Source: Kitasatospora acidiphila (lineage in GTDB: Bacteria > Actinomycetota > Actinomycetes > Streptomycetales > Streptomycetaceae). Taken from it: a stretch of DNA of 64,000 bases. The notes under the pieces are model-generated. The model ran no database searches. It was not told where the DNA came from and saw only the letters and a list, made by a program, of their open reading frames with translations. Position 1 is the stretch's first letter, and every line of letters starts with the position of its first letter. The translations under genes and the position numbers were made by a program. Below are positions 16,275 to 25,740 of this stretch, piece after piece. The stretch is from positions 4,764,501 to 4,828,500 of the forward strand of contig NZ_VIGB01000003.1 of the NCBI RefSeq assembly GCF_006636205.1, written 5' to 3'.

Positions 16275-19200
16275 TCAAACAGCGTGCTGGCGCTCCCCGT
16301 TGACCACGTCCAGTGAGCCGATCCGGCCCAGCAGGTCGACTATCCGCTGCTGCACGTCCGGACTGGTCGAGCGCTCGGCCAGGAAGAGCACGGTCTCGCC
16401 GGTGCGCAGCCGGGGCAGCTCGGCCGGATCCAGGTCCACCGAGGTGTAGACCACCAGCGGGGTGCGGTGCAGCCGGTCGTTGGCCCGCAGCCAGTCCAGC
16501 AGGCCCAGTTGGCGCCGCTGGATCCGCATCAGGTCCATCACCACCAGGTTGGGCTGCACGTTGCTCGCCTTGGCGACCGCCTCGTCCTCCGTGGCCGCGT
16601 GCTCCACGTGCATGCCGCGCCGCTCCAGGCTGGCCGTGAGCGCCGCCGCGATGTCCGGGTCGCCCTCCACCAGCAGCACCCGGGCCGCGTGGTGCTCGCT
16701 GTCCTTGGGCGCCAGTGCGCGCAGCAGCACCGCCGGGTCCGCGCCGTACGCGGCGTCCCGGGTGGCCTGGCCCAGACCGGCCGTGACCAGTACCGGCACC
16801 CGGCTGTTCAGCGCCGCGGTGCGCAGCGACTGCAGCGCCGTGCGGGTGATCGGGCCGGTCAGCGGGTCGACGAAGAGCGCGGCCGGATAAGCGGCGACCT
16901 GGGCGTCCACCTCCTCGCGGGAGCGGACTATCACCGGGCGGTAGCCGCGCTCCTGGAGCGCCTGCTTGGTCGACGGATCGGGCTCCGGCCAGACCAGCAG
17001 CCGCCGCGGCCGGCCGTCCGCCGCCGGGCTGACCATGGGCGGGTAGTCCGGGTACTCGGGCAGCCGAGGGGCGGCGGCCGGGGCGGCGCCCTCGTCCTCC
17101 CCGGTCAACCGGGGCAGCTCGCTCTGGCCGGGCGCGGGCAGCGCGGGGGCCAGGGCGGCGACCGGGCGGGGCGGGGTGCGCTGCTCCAGCGGGGCGGCCG
17201 GGGCCGGGAAGGCGCTGCCGAAGTGCCCCACCGGGCGGGGCGGGGTCAGCTCGGCCAGGCCGCTGCCCACGGGCACGGCGGGGGATGCGGGCGGCGTCGG
17301 CGCGTCAGTACGGGCCGGCAGCGAGCTGGCCGTACCGGCCTCGGTCGGTCGGGCGGGCTCCAGCGCCATCGGACCGGAGCCGCCGGTCTGCCCGGCACCA
17401 CCGGACTGCCCGGCGAGACCGATCTGGCCTGCGCCGGCGGACTGGCCTGCGCCACCGCTGTGCCCTGCGCCCGCCGACTGCTCGCCGCCCGGCAGACCGA
17501 GCCGACGGCGGCGACCGGTCGGAGCCGGCGCCTCGGCGACGGGGGTGCGCGGCTCGACCGGCAGGGCGTTCTCCAGGCCGGGGTAGACCGGCAGAGCGGA
17601 GTCACCGCCGGCCAGCGCCTGCTCCAGACCGGGATACGGCTGCACCGCGGGCACCGCGGGCCGGGCGGGCTGCTCGGCGGCGGGCGCCCGCTCCGGCAGC
17701 GCCCGGCGGCGGCGCGGGCCGCTCGGGGGCGCGGGCTGCTCGGCGGGCTGCTGCGGCTTGGTCAGGTCGACCGGTGCGGACTCTCCGCCGGCCATGGGGG
17801 TCCCCCCGGCCGGAGGCTGGGGGACGCTGGGAGGCGCCCCTGGGCCCGCAGCCGCCGCCTCGGCCTCGGCGGGCTCCGCCTCGGCCGACTTCGCGCCGGC
17901 GGAACCCACCAGGGCGTCCACCATCTCCGGCGGCAGGTCGGGCAGCACGGCGGTGTCGGTCTCACGCGGCACCTGGTGCCCGCCGTTCGCGGAGCGGGCC
18001 GCCGCCGCCTCGGCCGCGGCATCGTCCAACGGCAGTTCCACCACATAGGTGGTGCCGCCACTGGGCAGCTCATGCGGCTGGAGCACGCCGCCGTGCCGCT
18101 CCACCAGGTCCCGGGCGATCGGCACGTACACCTTGCTGCCGCCCTTGCCCGGACCGCGGATCTCGACCCGGGCCATGTCGGCACGCTGCGCGGCGGCCAC
18201 CACCACCATCGGAGCCTCGCCGCCGTCGGCCACCGAGCCGGTCAGCGCGACCCCGCTGACGTCCGCCACCAGATACGCCAGCGCCTGGGCGAGCCGCTCC
18301 TGGTCGGCGGTCAGTTCGACGGAGCCGGCGTGCACCGAGAAGCGCAGCCGACCGGGGCCGACCAGCCGGCCCGCCTGCTCGACGGCGCCGGTCACCAGCT
18401 TCTCCAGGGAGGTGGGCGCGCGGTGCAGCTCCTGCTCGGGGCCGTCGGCCTGCTGGTGCGCCAGCACGCCCTCGATCAGCACCCCGAAGCGCCGGCAGTC
18501 GTCGGCCAGCGCCCGCAGCATCCAGTTGGCCTCCGGCCACAGCTGCCCGGCGGGGTCGGCGGCCAGTCTGTCGATCCGGTCGCGAAGCGCCTGCAGGGCA
18601 CCGCTGACCTCGGTCTCCAGCACCGCGCTCAGATGCTCGGCGCGGGCCGTCAGGGCCAGCTCCTGGGTCCGGTCGGTGAACGTCATGACGGCGCCCACCA
18701 ACTGGTCGCCGTCCCGCACCGGGGCGGTGGTCAGGTCGACGGTGACCGGGCGGCCGTCCTTGCGCCACAGGGTGGCGCCGCGCACCCGGTGCTTGCGGCC
18801 GGACGACAGGGTGTCGAGAAGTGCCGACTCGTCGGCGGCCAGCGGGGTGCCGTCGGCCCGGGAGTGCTGGACCAGGGTGTGCAGCTCGCGGCCGCCCAAC
18901 TCGCTGGCCCGGAAGTCCAGGATGTGCGCCGCGGCCGGATTGACCAGCACCACCCGGCCCTCGAGGTCCACGCCGAGCACGCCCTCGGCGGCGGCCCGCA
19001 GGATCATCTCCGTCTGCTTGTGCTGGCGGCGCAGCTCCGCCTCCACACCGAGCCGGCCGCTCAGGTCGCGCACCATGAGGAGCAGTAGGTCGTTGGCGCT
19101 GGAGCCGGTGCGGTACGGGTCGTACGGCGCCGGCGGGGAGAACGCGTAGCCGCGGCCCTCGGAGGCGCCGTCATCGGCGAAGTCGTTGCCGAGCACCTCA

Positions 19201-19496
19201 CACGGGAAGCTGCTGCCATCGGTGCGGCGGGCGGTCATCCGGACCGGCTTGGCGGCCTCGTCGGTGTCCTTGGGGACCGGGCGCATCGAGCCGGGGATCC
19301 GGCTGGGATCGAATTCCGGCAGCAGGTCGAGCACCCCACGGCCGATCAGAGAGGTACCGGGTGTCTGCATCGCCTGCACGGCCGCCTGGTTGGCGTCCAC
19401 CACGGTGCCGTTGCTGTTCACCAGCAGAAGGGCATCGGGCAGCGCGTCGAGTATCGCGGCGAGGCGAGCAGCGCCTCGGATCGGCCTGCTGCTCAC
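16275..19496 (-). CDS. Large PAS / degenerate kinase / receiver signalling protein
   Basis: A 1073-residue cytoplasmic protein. Order: PAS domain at about 10-60 (ILDALPDALLLVNSNG), second PAS at about 160-270 (GVLGVDLEGRVVLVNPAAA), a coiled-coil/dimerisation region without the usual phospho-accepting His, a GHKL-like ATPase remnant (DLVERHGGVLQPHE, GGTTYVVELPL) whose N-box has lost its Asn, then ~330 residues of Pro/Ala/Gly-rich linker with GGAGQS repeats. Two receiver-like domains follow; the second keeps the acidic pocket and Asp (VLLVEGDPD, LVVMDLM) but lacks the usual lysine. It therefore looks like a pseudo-hybrid kinase working as a scaffold. GTG 19496 has GAGGAG 9 nt upstream; GTG 19520 is an alternative. 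Confidence 0.82.
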   Translation of the reverse strand: MSSRPIRGAARLAAILDALPDALLLVNSNGTVVDANQAAVQAMQTPGTSLIGRGVLDLLPEFDPSRIPGSMRPVPKDTDEAAKPVRMTARRTDGSSFPCEVLGNDFADDGASEGRGYAFSPPAPYDPYRTGSSANDLLLLMVRDLSGRLGVEAELRRQHKQTEMILRAAAEGVLGVDLEGRVVLVNPAAAHILDFRASELGGRELHTLVQHSRADGTPLAADESALLDTLSSGRKHRVRGATLWRKDGRPVTVDLTTAPVRDGDQLVGAVMTFTDRTQELALTARAEHLSAVLETEVSGALQALRDRIDRLAADPAGQLWPEANWMLRALADDCRRFGVLIEGVLAHQQADGPEQELHRAPTSLEKLVTGAVEQAGRLVGPGRLRFSVHAGSVELTADQERLAQALAYLVADVSGVALTGSVADGGEAPMVVVAAAQRADMARVEIRGPGKGGSKVYVPIARDLVERHGGVLQPHELPSGGTTYVVELPLDDAAAEAAAARSANGGHQVPRETDTAVLPDLPPEMVDALVGSAGAKSAEAEPAEAEAAAAGPGAPPSVPQPPAGGTPMAGGESAPVDLTKPQQPAEQPAPPSGPRRRRALPERAPAAEQPARPAVPAVQPYPGLEQALAGGDSALPVYPGLENALPVEPRTPVAEAPAPTGRRRRLGLPGGEQSAGAGHSGGAGQSAGAGQIGLAGQSGGAGQTGGSGPMALEPARPTEAGTASSLPARTDAPTPPASPAVPVGSGLAELTPPRPVGHFGSAFPAPAAPLEQRTPPRPVAALAPALPAPGQSELPRLTGEDEGAAPAAAPRLPEYPDYPPMVSPAADGRPRRLLVWPEPDPSTKQALQERGYRPVIVRSREEVDAQVAAYPAALFVDPLTGPITRTALQSLRTAALNSRVPVLVTAGLGQATRDAAYGADPAVLLRALAPKDSEHHAARVLLVEGDPDIAAALTASLERRGMHVEHAATEDEAVAKASNVQPNLVVMDLMRIQRRQLGLLDWLRANDRLHRTPLVVYTSVDLDPAELPRLRTGETVLFLAERSTSPDVQQRIVDLLGRIGSLDVVNGERQHAV

Positions 19497-19694
19497 GTCG
19501 AAGGTCTCCTCACGACTCACGACTTGCAGCCGGCCGCGGTGGACCGGGTGCCTGGCGGGGTTTGGAGTATCCCATTGTTTTTGCCGAGAGCACGACCTGC
19601 CTAGTAACGTAACCAGCGGTTGGTGTCGGAGCCCCGAGCTGTGGCATCATCGCATGCACGCGGTCGCAACCGGAGACGGTTCGATCGGGTGGAT

Positions 19695-19788
19695 GGAGGC
19701 TTCGCCTAGTCCGGTCTATGGCGCCGCACTGCTAATGCGGTTTCGGGGTTATTCCTGATCGAGGGTTCAAATCCCTCAGCCTCCGCCA
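19695..19788 (+). tRNA. tRNA-Ser(GCT), CCA encoded
   Basis: Acceptor GGAGGCT paired with AGCCTCC, anticodon stem CCGCA/TGCGG around CTGCTAA (anticodon GCT, reads AGC/AGU), long variable arm, T-loop GGTTCAAATCC. CCA is present in the gene. Confidence 0.95.
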
Positions 19789-19789
19789 G

Positions 19790-19823
19790 AAGGGCCCCGC
19801 CGACTTCGGTCGGCGGGGCCCTT
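19790..19823 (+). terminator. Terminator after tRNA-Ser(GCT)
   Basis: A 15-bp perfect stem (AAGGGCCCCGCCGAC and complement) closed by a TTCG tetraloop, directly after the tRNA CCA end. Confidence 0.8.
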
Positions 19824-19953
19824 GGCGTTCCAGGCCTGTTCAAGGGGCTGCACCCGCCTGCGGGGTGCCCCGGAACAACCGATTTCGCCCCAGGTCGGCG
19901 TTCATGTAATGTTGTCCCCGCACCGCCCCGGTGGCCACAAACCGCCAGGGCGA

Positions 19954-20029
19954 GCGCTCATAGCTCAACGGATAGAGCACTTGACTACGGATCAAGAGGT
20001 TGCAGGTTCGAATCCTGCTGAGCGCACCA
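19954..20029 (+). tRNA. tRNA-Arg(ACG), copy 1, CCA encoded
   Basis: 76-nt tRNA: acceptor GCGCTCA with TGAGCGC, anticodon stem CTTGA/TCAAG around CTACGGA (anticodon ACG), T-loop GGTTCGAATCC, encoded CCA. A34 of this tRNA is the substrate of TadA, whose gene lies 27 kb downstream. Confidence 0.95.
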
Positions 20030-20060
20030 ACCCCCGCTCGCGGCCCCCGTGGCCGTCCGA

Positions 20061-20136
20061 GCGCTCATAGCTCAACGGATAGAGCACTTGACTACGGATC
20101 AAGAGGTTGCAGGTTCGAATCCTGCTGAGCGCACCA
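20061..20136 (+). tRNA. tRNA-Arg(ACG), copy 2, CCA encoded
   Basis: Identical in every base to the preceding tRNA-Arg and separated from it by 31 nt. A tandem duplication producing two copies of the ACG isoacceptor. Confidence 0.95.
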
Positions 20137-20139
20137 CCC

Positions 20140-20172
20140 CGAAGGCCCCTCGCCCCAAGCGAGGGGCCTTCG
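20140..20172 (+). terminator. Terminator after tRNA-Arg pair
   Basis: A 14-bp perfect stem (CGAAGGCCCCTCGC and complement) with a 5-nt loop, starting 4 nt after the second tRNA-Arg. Confidence 0.8.
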
Positions 20173-20347
20173 CCGTTCCGGGGCACCCGTTCGGGGATCG
20201 CCCACCCGGGCCCCGGATCCCTCTCACCCTGGCCACTACGCGCGGCGGTTGAAGCCGCGGTGCTCTCCGGCTCTGTCGCCCCAGCCGCCGTTGCCCCCGG
20301 TTCGGGCCGGCTGTGGGATGTCTGAGTCGCTGCCCTGCTGAGCCCCG

Positions 20348-20520
20348 GCCCGCGACGGCGTGCGGGATCCGCCCCGCCCCGGCCACCGTTGCGCCTGGGC
20401 CCGCGATGGTGTGCGGGCTCCGCCCCGCCCCGGCCACCGTTGCGCCTGGGCCCGTGGTGGCGCGCGGGATCCGCCTAGCCCCGGGCACTGTGCTGCTCGG
20501 GCCCGCGCCGGCGCCCGGTG
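20348..20520. repeat. 51-bp tandem repeat array downstream of MFS gene
   Basis: Three full copies of a 51-bp unit (starting GCCCGCGACGGCG at 20348, 20399 and 20450) and the start of a fourth, ending exactly at the stop codon of the leftward MFS gene. Copies 1 and 2 are nearly identical and copy 3 is diverged. The unit is a multiple of three, so it stays open in some frames (17-residue repeats), but no start or ribosome binding site supports a gene. The preceding 20173-20347 holds nothing else I recognise. Confidence 0.8.
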
Positions 20521-22284
20521 TCAGGGCGAGCCCGACCCCGGCCAGCCGGCCCTCCACAGTGCCCGGCTCGCGGTGGCCGGTAGCAGGGCAGCGGCCAGCA
20601 TCAGCGCGAGCAGCGCGAGCGTGTCGCCGGGGGAGAGCCGGGCGAGCAGCAGGCCGGCCCCCAGGGTGCCGGCCGGGATACCGAGCATCACGGCGGTCAT
20701 GGTGGCGGCGATCACCCGGCCGCGCAGTTCGTCGGGGACCTGCTGGAAGATCAGCACGTCCAGCATGACGCGCAGGGCGGGCATCGCCAGGTTCGCCGCA
20801 GCCAGGGCGAGGAAGACCGTGGGCGCCCCACCCGGCAGCAGCGGTGCGAGCAGCAGCGGCACGCAGAGCCAGGCCGCGCCGAGCAGCAGCCGCCCGGGCC
20901 CGGCCAGCCGGTGCAGTCGGCCGACCAGGAGGGCACCGGCGAGCGCGCCGACCGCCTCACCGGCCAGTGTGAGCCCGGTACCGGCACCACCGACGCCGCG
21001 ATCGCGCAGCAGCACGATCACCGCGAGCGTCATTGCGGAGCCCACCAGGTTGAGCGGGATCGCGACCCCCAACGTGGCACGCAGCACCGGCGCGGCCAAC
21101 AAGAACCGCAGCCCAACCCACGAGCCGGCGGCCGGCCCAGTGTGACGTGGGAAGTCGGCGGGGGTGACTTTGCGATCTGCGCTTGGGCGGCCCGGATGCT
21201 TGTCGCGGGTAGTTGGGCGCGCAGGCTCGGCGGGCCCAGCGGCCGCGTGGCGTGGAACGTCGATGGGGTCGACTTTGCGGTCTGGGTTGGGGTGGCCTGG
21301 TCGCTTGTTGTGGTGCGCTGCGCGGGCAGTTGGGAGCCCGAGCCCCGGGCGCGCGGTCTCGGCGGGGCCAGCGGCTGGGTGGTGTGGAACGTCGGCCGGG
21401 TCGACTTTGGGGTCAGCTCCACGGTGGCCCGGATGCTTGTTGAGGAGTAGGTCGGTGGCGCCGACTTCCCGGTCCACTCCCTGCTGGCCCAGCTGCTCGC
21501 TGCGTGACCCCGCCGGGGCGGGGTCACGGCGAACGTCGGCGTCGCCGACCTCCCGCCCCCCTTCGCGGTGACCCGCCTGGTCACCGATCCGCCCCGCGCA
21601 GGCGGTTGGGCCGCCACTGGAACCCGGGAAGTCGACCCCGCCGACTTCCCGTTCTTCCTCCCCCTCCCCCTCCGCCCCTACCGTCACCCTCCGGCCGTCG
21701 AAGCGCACCAGGAAGGTGGCCAGGACGGCGAGCAGCGACCCGAACGCGATGGCCATGGCCGGGAGTGCCTGCCCGGCTGCGAGTAGCAGGCCGGCCAGTG
21801 GTGGGCCGAGCAGGGCGGCGGTGCTGCCGCGCAGTTCGTCGCGGGCCAGGGCCTGCCCCAGCTGGGCGGGTGGCACCACCGCGCGGATCGCCAGGGTGCG
21901 GACCGGGCCGCCGTATGCGGCCGCCGCACCGGTGACCGCGGCAGCCACCAAGGCGTGCGGCAGCGTCAGCTGATGGGCGATCAGGGCCACCGCCAGGCTC
22001 GCGGCGGTGAGGAAGCGCATCGCGTCGGCGGCCAGCAGCACGCGCCGCCGGTCGCGCCGGTCGGCGACCGCACCGCCGTGCAGTCCGCACAGCAGGGTGG
22101 CGCCGAGCCCCACCGCACCGAACGCGCCTGCCGCGGTGGGTGATCCGGTGAGCTGCAGCAGTAGCAGCGGGTAGGCGGTGTCGGCCAGTCGGGCGGCGAT
22201 CGAGGCGGCGGCGGAGCCGGTCCACAGCAGCTGGAAGCGGCGGTTGGAGCGCAGCGGTAATACGGAATCGTGAACGTTCACCAT
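20521..22284 (-). CDS. MFS transporter with a repeat-containing central loop
   Basis: A 587-residue major facilitator protein, against about 410 for relatives of this type. The first half has six membrane segments and the MFS loop motif (GGAVADRRDRRRVLL); the second half begins near GLRFLLAAPVLRATLGVAIPL. Between them lies an extra ~165-residue hydrophilic segment built on six copies of a motif like D-R-K-V-x-P-A-D-F-P. Probable role is drug or metabolite efflux. ATG 22284 is chosen; the usual N-terminus (RSNRRFQLLWTGSAAASIAARLADTAYP) follows. It diverges from a winged-helix regulator and probably is its target. The stop is followed at once by a tandem repeat array. Confidence 0.82.
   Translation of the reverse strand: MVNVHDSVLPLRSNRRFQLLWTGSAAASIAARLADTAYPLLLLQLTGSPTAAGAFGAVGLGATLLCGLHGGAVADRRDRRRVLLAADAMRFLTAASLAVALIAHQLTLPHALVAAAVTGAAAAYGGPVRTLAIRAVVPPAQLGQALARDELRGSTAALLGPPLAGLLLAAGQALPAMAIAFGSLLAVLATFLVRFDGRRVTVGAEGEGEEEREVGGVDFPGSSGGPTACAGRIGDQAGHREGGREVGDADVRRDPAPAGSRSEQLGQQGVDREVGATDLLLNKHPGHRGADPKVDPADVPHHPAAGPAETARPGLGLPTARAAHHNKRPGHPNPDRKVDPIDVPRHAAAGPAEPARPTTRDKHPGRPSADRKVTPADFPRHTGPAAGSWVGLRFLLAAPVLRATLGVAIPLNLVGSAMTLAVIVLLRDRGVGGAGTGLTLAGEAVGALAGALLVGRLHRLAGPGRLLLGAAWLCVPLLLAPLLPGGAPTVFLALAAANLAMPALRVMLDVLIFQQVPDELRGRVIAATMTAVMLGIPAGTLGAGLLLARLSPGDTLALLALMLAAALLPATASRALWRAGWPGSGSP
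21152..21652. repeat. Six dispersed copies of a ~25-bp motif inside the MFS gene
   Basis: Related copies start near 21152, 21256, 21388, 21450, 21532 and 21629. On the plus strand they read approximately AACGTCGGCGGGGTCGACTT, and on the coding strand each encodes a variant of (D/R)(K/E)V-x-x-x-D-(F/V)-P. Spacing varies from about 60 to 130 bp, so this is not a simple slippage array. It corresponds to the inserted cytoplasmic loop. Confidence 0.7.
22270..22281. promoter_or_regulatory. 12-bp palindrome GTGAACGTTCAC at MFS start
   Basis: A perfect palindrome covering codons 2-5 of the MFS gene and lying 68 nt from the divergent regulator gene. A second inverted repeat (ACCAT-N7-ATGGT) overlaps its right edge. 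Both fit an operator for the ArsR-like regulator. Confidence 0.5.
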
Positions 22285-22348
22285 AGAGTGAATGGTTACC
22301 CTCAAGTGAGCATGCTGGCAACCCCTGAACCCGTGTCAGACTGGCCGG

Positions 22349-22939
22349 ATGCAGGAGAGGCCCGAACCACGCCTGGTGGACGATGTCGCGACGCTCAAGG
22401 CGCTGGCCGACCCGGTCCGGCTGGCGATCCTGAGCGTCCTGCGCCGCCACGACCCGCAGCCGCTCACCGCGAAGGAGCTGGCCACCGAGCTGGACGAGCC
22501 GCAGACCAAGCTCTACCGCCACCTCAAGCAGTTGGAGAAGGTCGAGCTGATCGAGGTGGCCGGCACCCGGCTGGTCTCCGGCATCGTGGAGAGCCGCTAC
22601 CGGGCGCGCCAGACGGGCCTGAGCCTGGCCCCTTCGATCTTCGCCGCCGGCACGCCCGAGCGGCCGGAGGCACTGGCCGCGCTGCTGGCCGCGATGGATG
22701 CCTTCCGGCGGGACTTCGAGCAGGACTTCCTGAACGACCGCATCGACCTGACGCTCCCCGAAGACGGAGCCCCCGGATTCTTCGCCCACAGCACGTTCCG
22801 GCTCGCCCCCGAGCACGCGGCCCGGCTGCGCGTGGGGCTGCGCGAGCTGCTGGCCGAGGCGACCCGCGACGAGGTGGGCCCCGAGGAGGACGGGGTGGAG
22901 GTCAAGCTCTTCGCCATCCTCTACGGCGGGCAGCCGTAG
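22349..22939 (+). CDS. ArsR/HTH_20-type winged-helix regulator
   Basis: A 196-residue protein whose first ~85 residues are a winged HTH (LKALADPVRLAILSVL, LTAKELATELDEPQTKLYRHLKQLEKVELI), the pattern of ArsR-like helix-turn-helix domains. The C-terminal half is an uncharacterised ligand or dimerisation domain seen in streptomycete relatives. No metal-binding cysteine motif is present, so it probably senses a small molecule. Divergent from the MFS transporter, with the palindrome between, so likely the transporter's repressor. ATG start. Confidence 0.85.
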   Translation: MQERPEPRLVDDVATLKALADPVRLAILSVLRRHDPQPLTAKELATELDEPQTKLYRHLKQLEKVELIEVAGTRLVSGIVESRYRARQTGLSLAPSIFAAGTPERPEALAALLAAMDAFRRDFEQDFLNDRIDLTLPEDGAPGFFAHSTFRLAPEHAARLRVGLRELLAEATRDEVGPEEDGVEVKLFAILYGGQP

Positions 22940-23043
22940 CGCGGCCGTACGGGTGGTTCACCGACGCCACCAGCGAGTGGCTCGGCTGACTGGACGTTAG
23001 ATCGTGATTCCTTCTTGTCACATCGTGTGCACAGGAGGGTCCC

Positions 23044-25504
23044 ATGACCGCGAGCTCGCCACGGACCGGCCGCCCCAACCGTCATCGGCGCAGCCGTCGG
23101 CGCCGTCGGACCGTGGTGGTCGCGGCCGCGCTGACGACCGGCCTGGGCCTGGGCTTCGGCTGGCTGCAGACCGTCTCGCAGGCGCAGCAGACTCCGCCGA
23201 CCTGGACCGACGGCCACCACGCCGTGCTGCGCTCCGGGCTGGGCGTGGACCTGACCTTCGCCCCCGCACCCGGGGTGACCGGCCGCGCCGGCGCCGGGAC
23301 GCTGGGCAGCGCCGCACCGTACACCGACGGCGTCGACGCCAAAACGGCCGCCGAGCTGTTCCGGATGACCGAGGACCACCCCGCGGCGGACGGCTCCTGG
23401 CGCACCCTGGGCACCCTGCGGCTCACCTTCTCCCGCCCGGTGCGCAACCCCCGCCTGCACCTCAGCGGGCTGGCCGGCACCGTCGGCGGCACCTCATCGG
23501 CGCTGCGGCTGACCGTCACCGGCGGCACCCCGAGCGCACCGGCGCCGGCCGCCCGCTCGCCCTGGCGCGGCTGGACGGTGGCCGACGGCGCATTCGCCCC
23601 GGCAGCTGAGGACGGCACGGCGGACGCCACGCTCGACCCGGCCGGCAGCCTGGAGCTGGACGGCACCTTCACCACCGCCACCCTGCGCGTCGACCGGCGC
23701 GACACCGCGGCGCCCGGCAGCAGCGCCGCACCGCCGGCGCTGCACCCCGCCGTCACCGTGACCGTGGACGAGGCACTGGGCAGCGCACCCGCGAGCTACG
23801 GCGACGCCTCGCACGTGATCTCCGACCTGTTCCTCGGCAGCGACGCGATCGGCCCGGCCCCGCGCACCGGCCTGGCCAACCGCAGCCGGCATCCGCAGCC
23901 GGCGCCGCCGCAGCGGGTGCTGGAGTTCCGACCCGGCCGCGCCGAGCACACCGCCAACGACCCGGCGCTGAGCTTTCCGGCGTCCGTCCAGGCCGGCCGC
24001 TACTACGACGTGACGGTGCCGGTCAGCCCCGGGCGGGCCGGCGCCACCCTGGCCGGCTGGATCGACTTCCGCCACGAGGGCAGGTTCGACAGCGCCGAGC
24101 GCGCCCAGGTGGAGGTGGCGCCCGGCGCGGGCAGCGCGACCCTGGAGTGGCTGGTGCCGGCGGACGTGTCCTCCGGCGACACCTGGGCCCGGCTGCGGAT
24201 CGCCCGCGACCCGGCACAGGTGGTGGCACCGGACGGGCCCGCCGACGCGGGGGAGGTCGAGGACCAGGCCGTTCACCTCCGTGTCACGGCCGCCAAGCCG
24301 GAGATCACCAGCCCGGTGGCCGGCACGCGGACGAGCGATCAGAAGCCCGACGTCAAGGGTGACAGCGGGGTGCCGGGCGGCTCCGTGCTGGTGCGCGACG
24401 GCGCGACGCCGCTCTGCCAGGCGCCGGTCGCCAAGGACGGCAGCTGGGACTGCCGTCCCGACATGCCGCTGGCACCCGGTGACCACCACCTGGCGCCCGT
24501 CCAGGCCGGCGGCAACGGGACGGCGGAGGCCGGCGCCCCGGTCGGGCTCGCGGTCGACACCGCGCCGCCGTCCGCACCGAAGCTCACCGTGCCGGCGTAC
24601 ACCAACGACCCCGAGCAGCCGATGACCGGCACCGGCGGGCCCGGCTCGATGATCGTGGTCACCGACGGCGGGTCCGACAACGAGGTGTGCCGCACGGCGG
24701 TCCGGGCCGACCGGTCCTGGAGCTGCCTGCCGGTGGAAGACCTCAGCGAGGGGTCGCACCAGCTCACCGTCACCGCGTCGGACCTCGCCGGTCACACCAG
24801 CGCGGGCGGCACGGCCACCATGATCGTCAAGACCACGGCACCGGCGAAGCCGGTGATCACCGCGCCCGCACCGGGCCAGGACGTGCACGAGCCGCGCCCC
24901 CAGCTGGCCGGACCGCCCCGAGCGCGGCAGTCGCCCCGTCGAGTGCGGTCGCCTCGCCGAGCGCCGGCGGCCCGTCAAGTGCGGCAGCCGGTTCGAACGG
25001 GAGCGGCGCCACGAGCCGTGCCGTAGTGGCGGCTGCCGTCCCCAGCGAGGACGCTGGCCCGGCCCTGGGCGGCAACGCATCGGGGAGTGCCACCCCGGCC
25101 GCAACCGCCGAGGCATCGGCGGCGAGTCCGTCGGCATCCGGTGCGCCTGCTGACTCCCCGGCAGGGCCGGCCGTCCCGGTGCAGGTGCCGACTGCGCAGC
25201 CGGGTGCGGCGACCGCATCCCCCAGGTGGCCTCGTCGGCATCCGCCGCCGTCCCGTGCGCCGCGGCATCGAGCGGCTCGCCGGCGCCCGTTGTCGCCGAC
25301 CAGACCACCGCTGCCTCCTCGCCCGCCGTCGAGCCGGTGGCACAGTCCGACGCGCTGCCGCCGCCCGCGGATCGGCTGACGGGAGGTCATGCCTCGCTCG
25401 GTGGCTGGCGCGCGGCGACGTGCGGGGTGTTCCTGATCCTGGCCGGCCTGACCCTGATCGCCCGGCGCATGGTGGCTCGCGGGCCGGAGAACCGGCGGGA
25501 CTGA
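23044..25504 (+). pseudogene. Large surface protein (GEVED and Ig-like repeats), two frameshifts
   Basis: About 818 residues in total. The N-terminus has an Arg-rich start and hydrophobic export segment (VVVAAALTTGLGLGFGW). Then come an N-terminal beta domain, a YGDASHVISDLFLG segment, a GEVED domain (LAGWIDFRHEGRFD, DAGEVEDQAV) at about 250-410 and two or three bacterial Ig-like repeats (ITSPVAGTRTSDQKPDVKG, LTVPAYTNDPEQPMTGTG). After 24897-24910 and again at 25219-25223 the good frame shifts by one missing base. With both restored, an Ala/Ser/Pro-rich stalk leads to a C-terminal membrane anchor (CGVFLILAGLTLIARRM) and a positive tail. Probably a wall-spanning adhesin-like protein. ATG has AGGAGG upstream. 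Confidence 0.75.
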
Positions 25505-25740
25505 ACCCCTGTGTCCGCCGTCCGCCGACAGGTGGGTGAAGCGTCCCTTCCCGGTGGGGCGGCGGGAGCTGTCGGAGCGTCAATGAGCTGGCGCTCCATC
25601 AGTGGATGCACCGCCAGTACCTTTTGACACGCCATTGCCCAAATGTCGCATTTGCTGACCTATGTACCTAGCCTGGGCTTTCGCACTGTCCGTCAGATCC
25701 GGTCGGCAGTGCCTGCCGCGCCGACCCTGAGGAAACCCGC

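Noticed and set aside
19954..20136. Two identical 76-bp blocks that could look like a repeat-spacer pair
   Set aside because: Both fold as complete tRNA-Arg genes with CCA; not CRISPR.
19695..20172. tRNA cluster as attachment site of an integrated element
   Set aside because: No integrase, excisionase or partial tRNA copy in the window, and GC content does not change on either side.
20173..20768. Repeat protein encoded by the 51-bp array
   Set aside because: No ribosome binding site, frames open on both strands equally, and the array is an extension from the MFS gene's stop codon.
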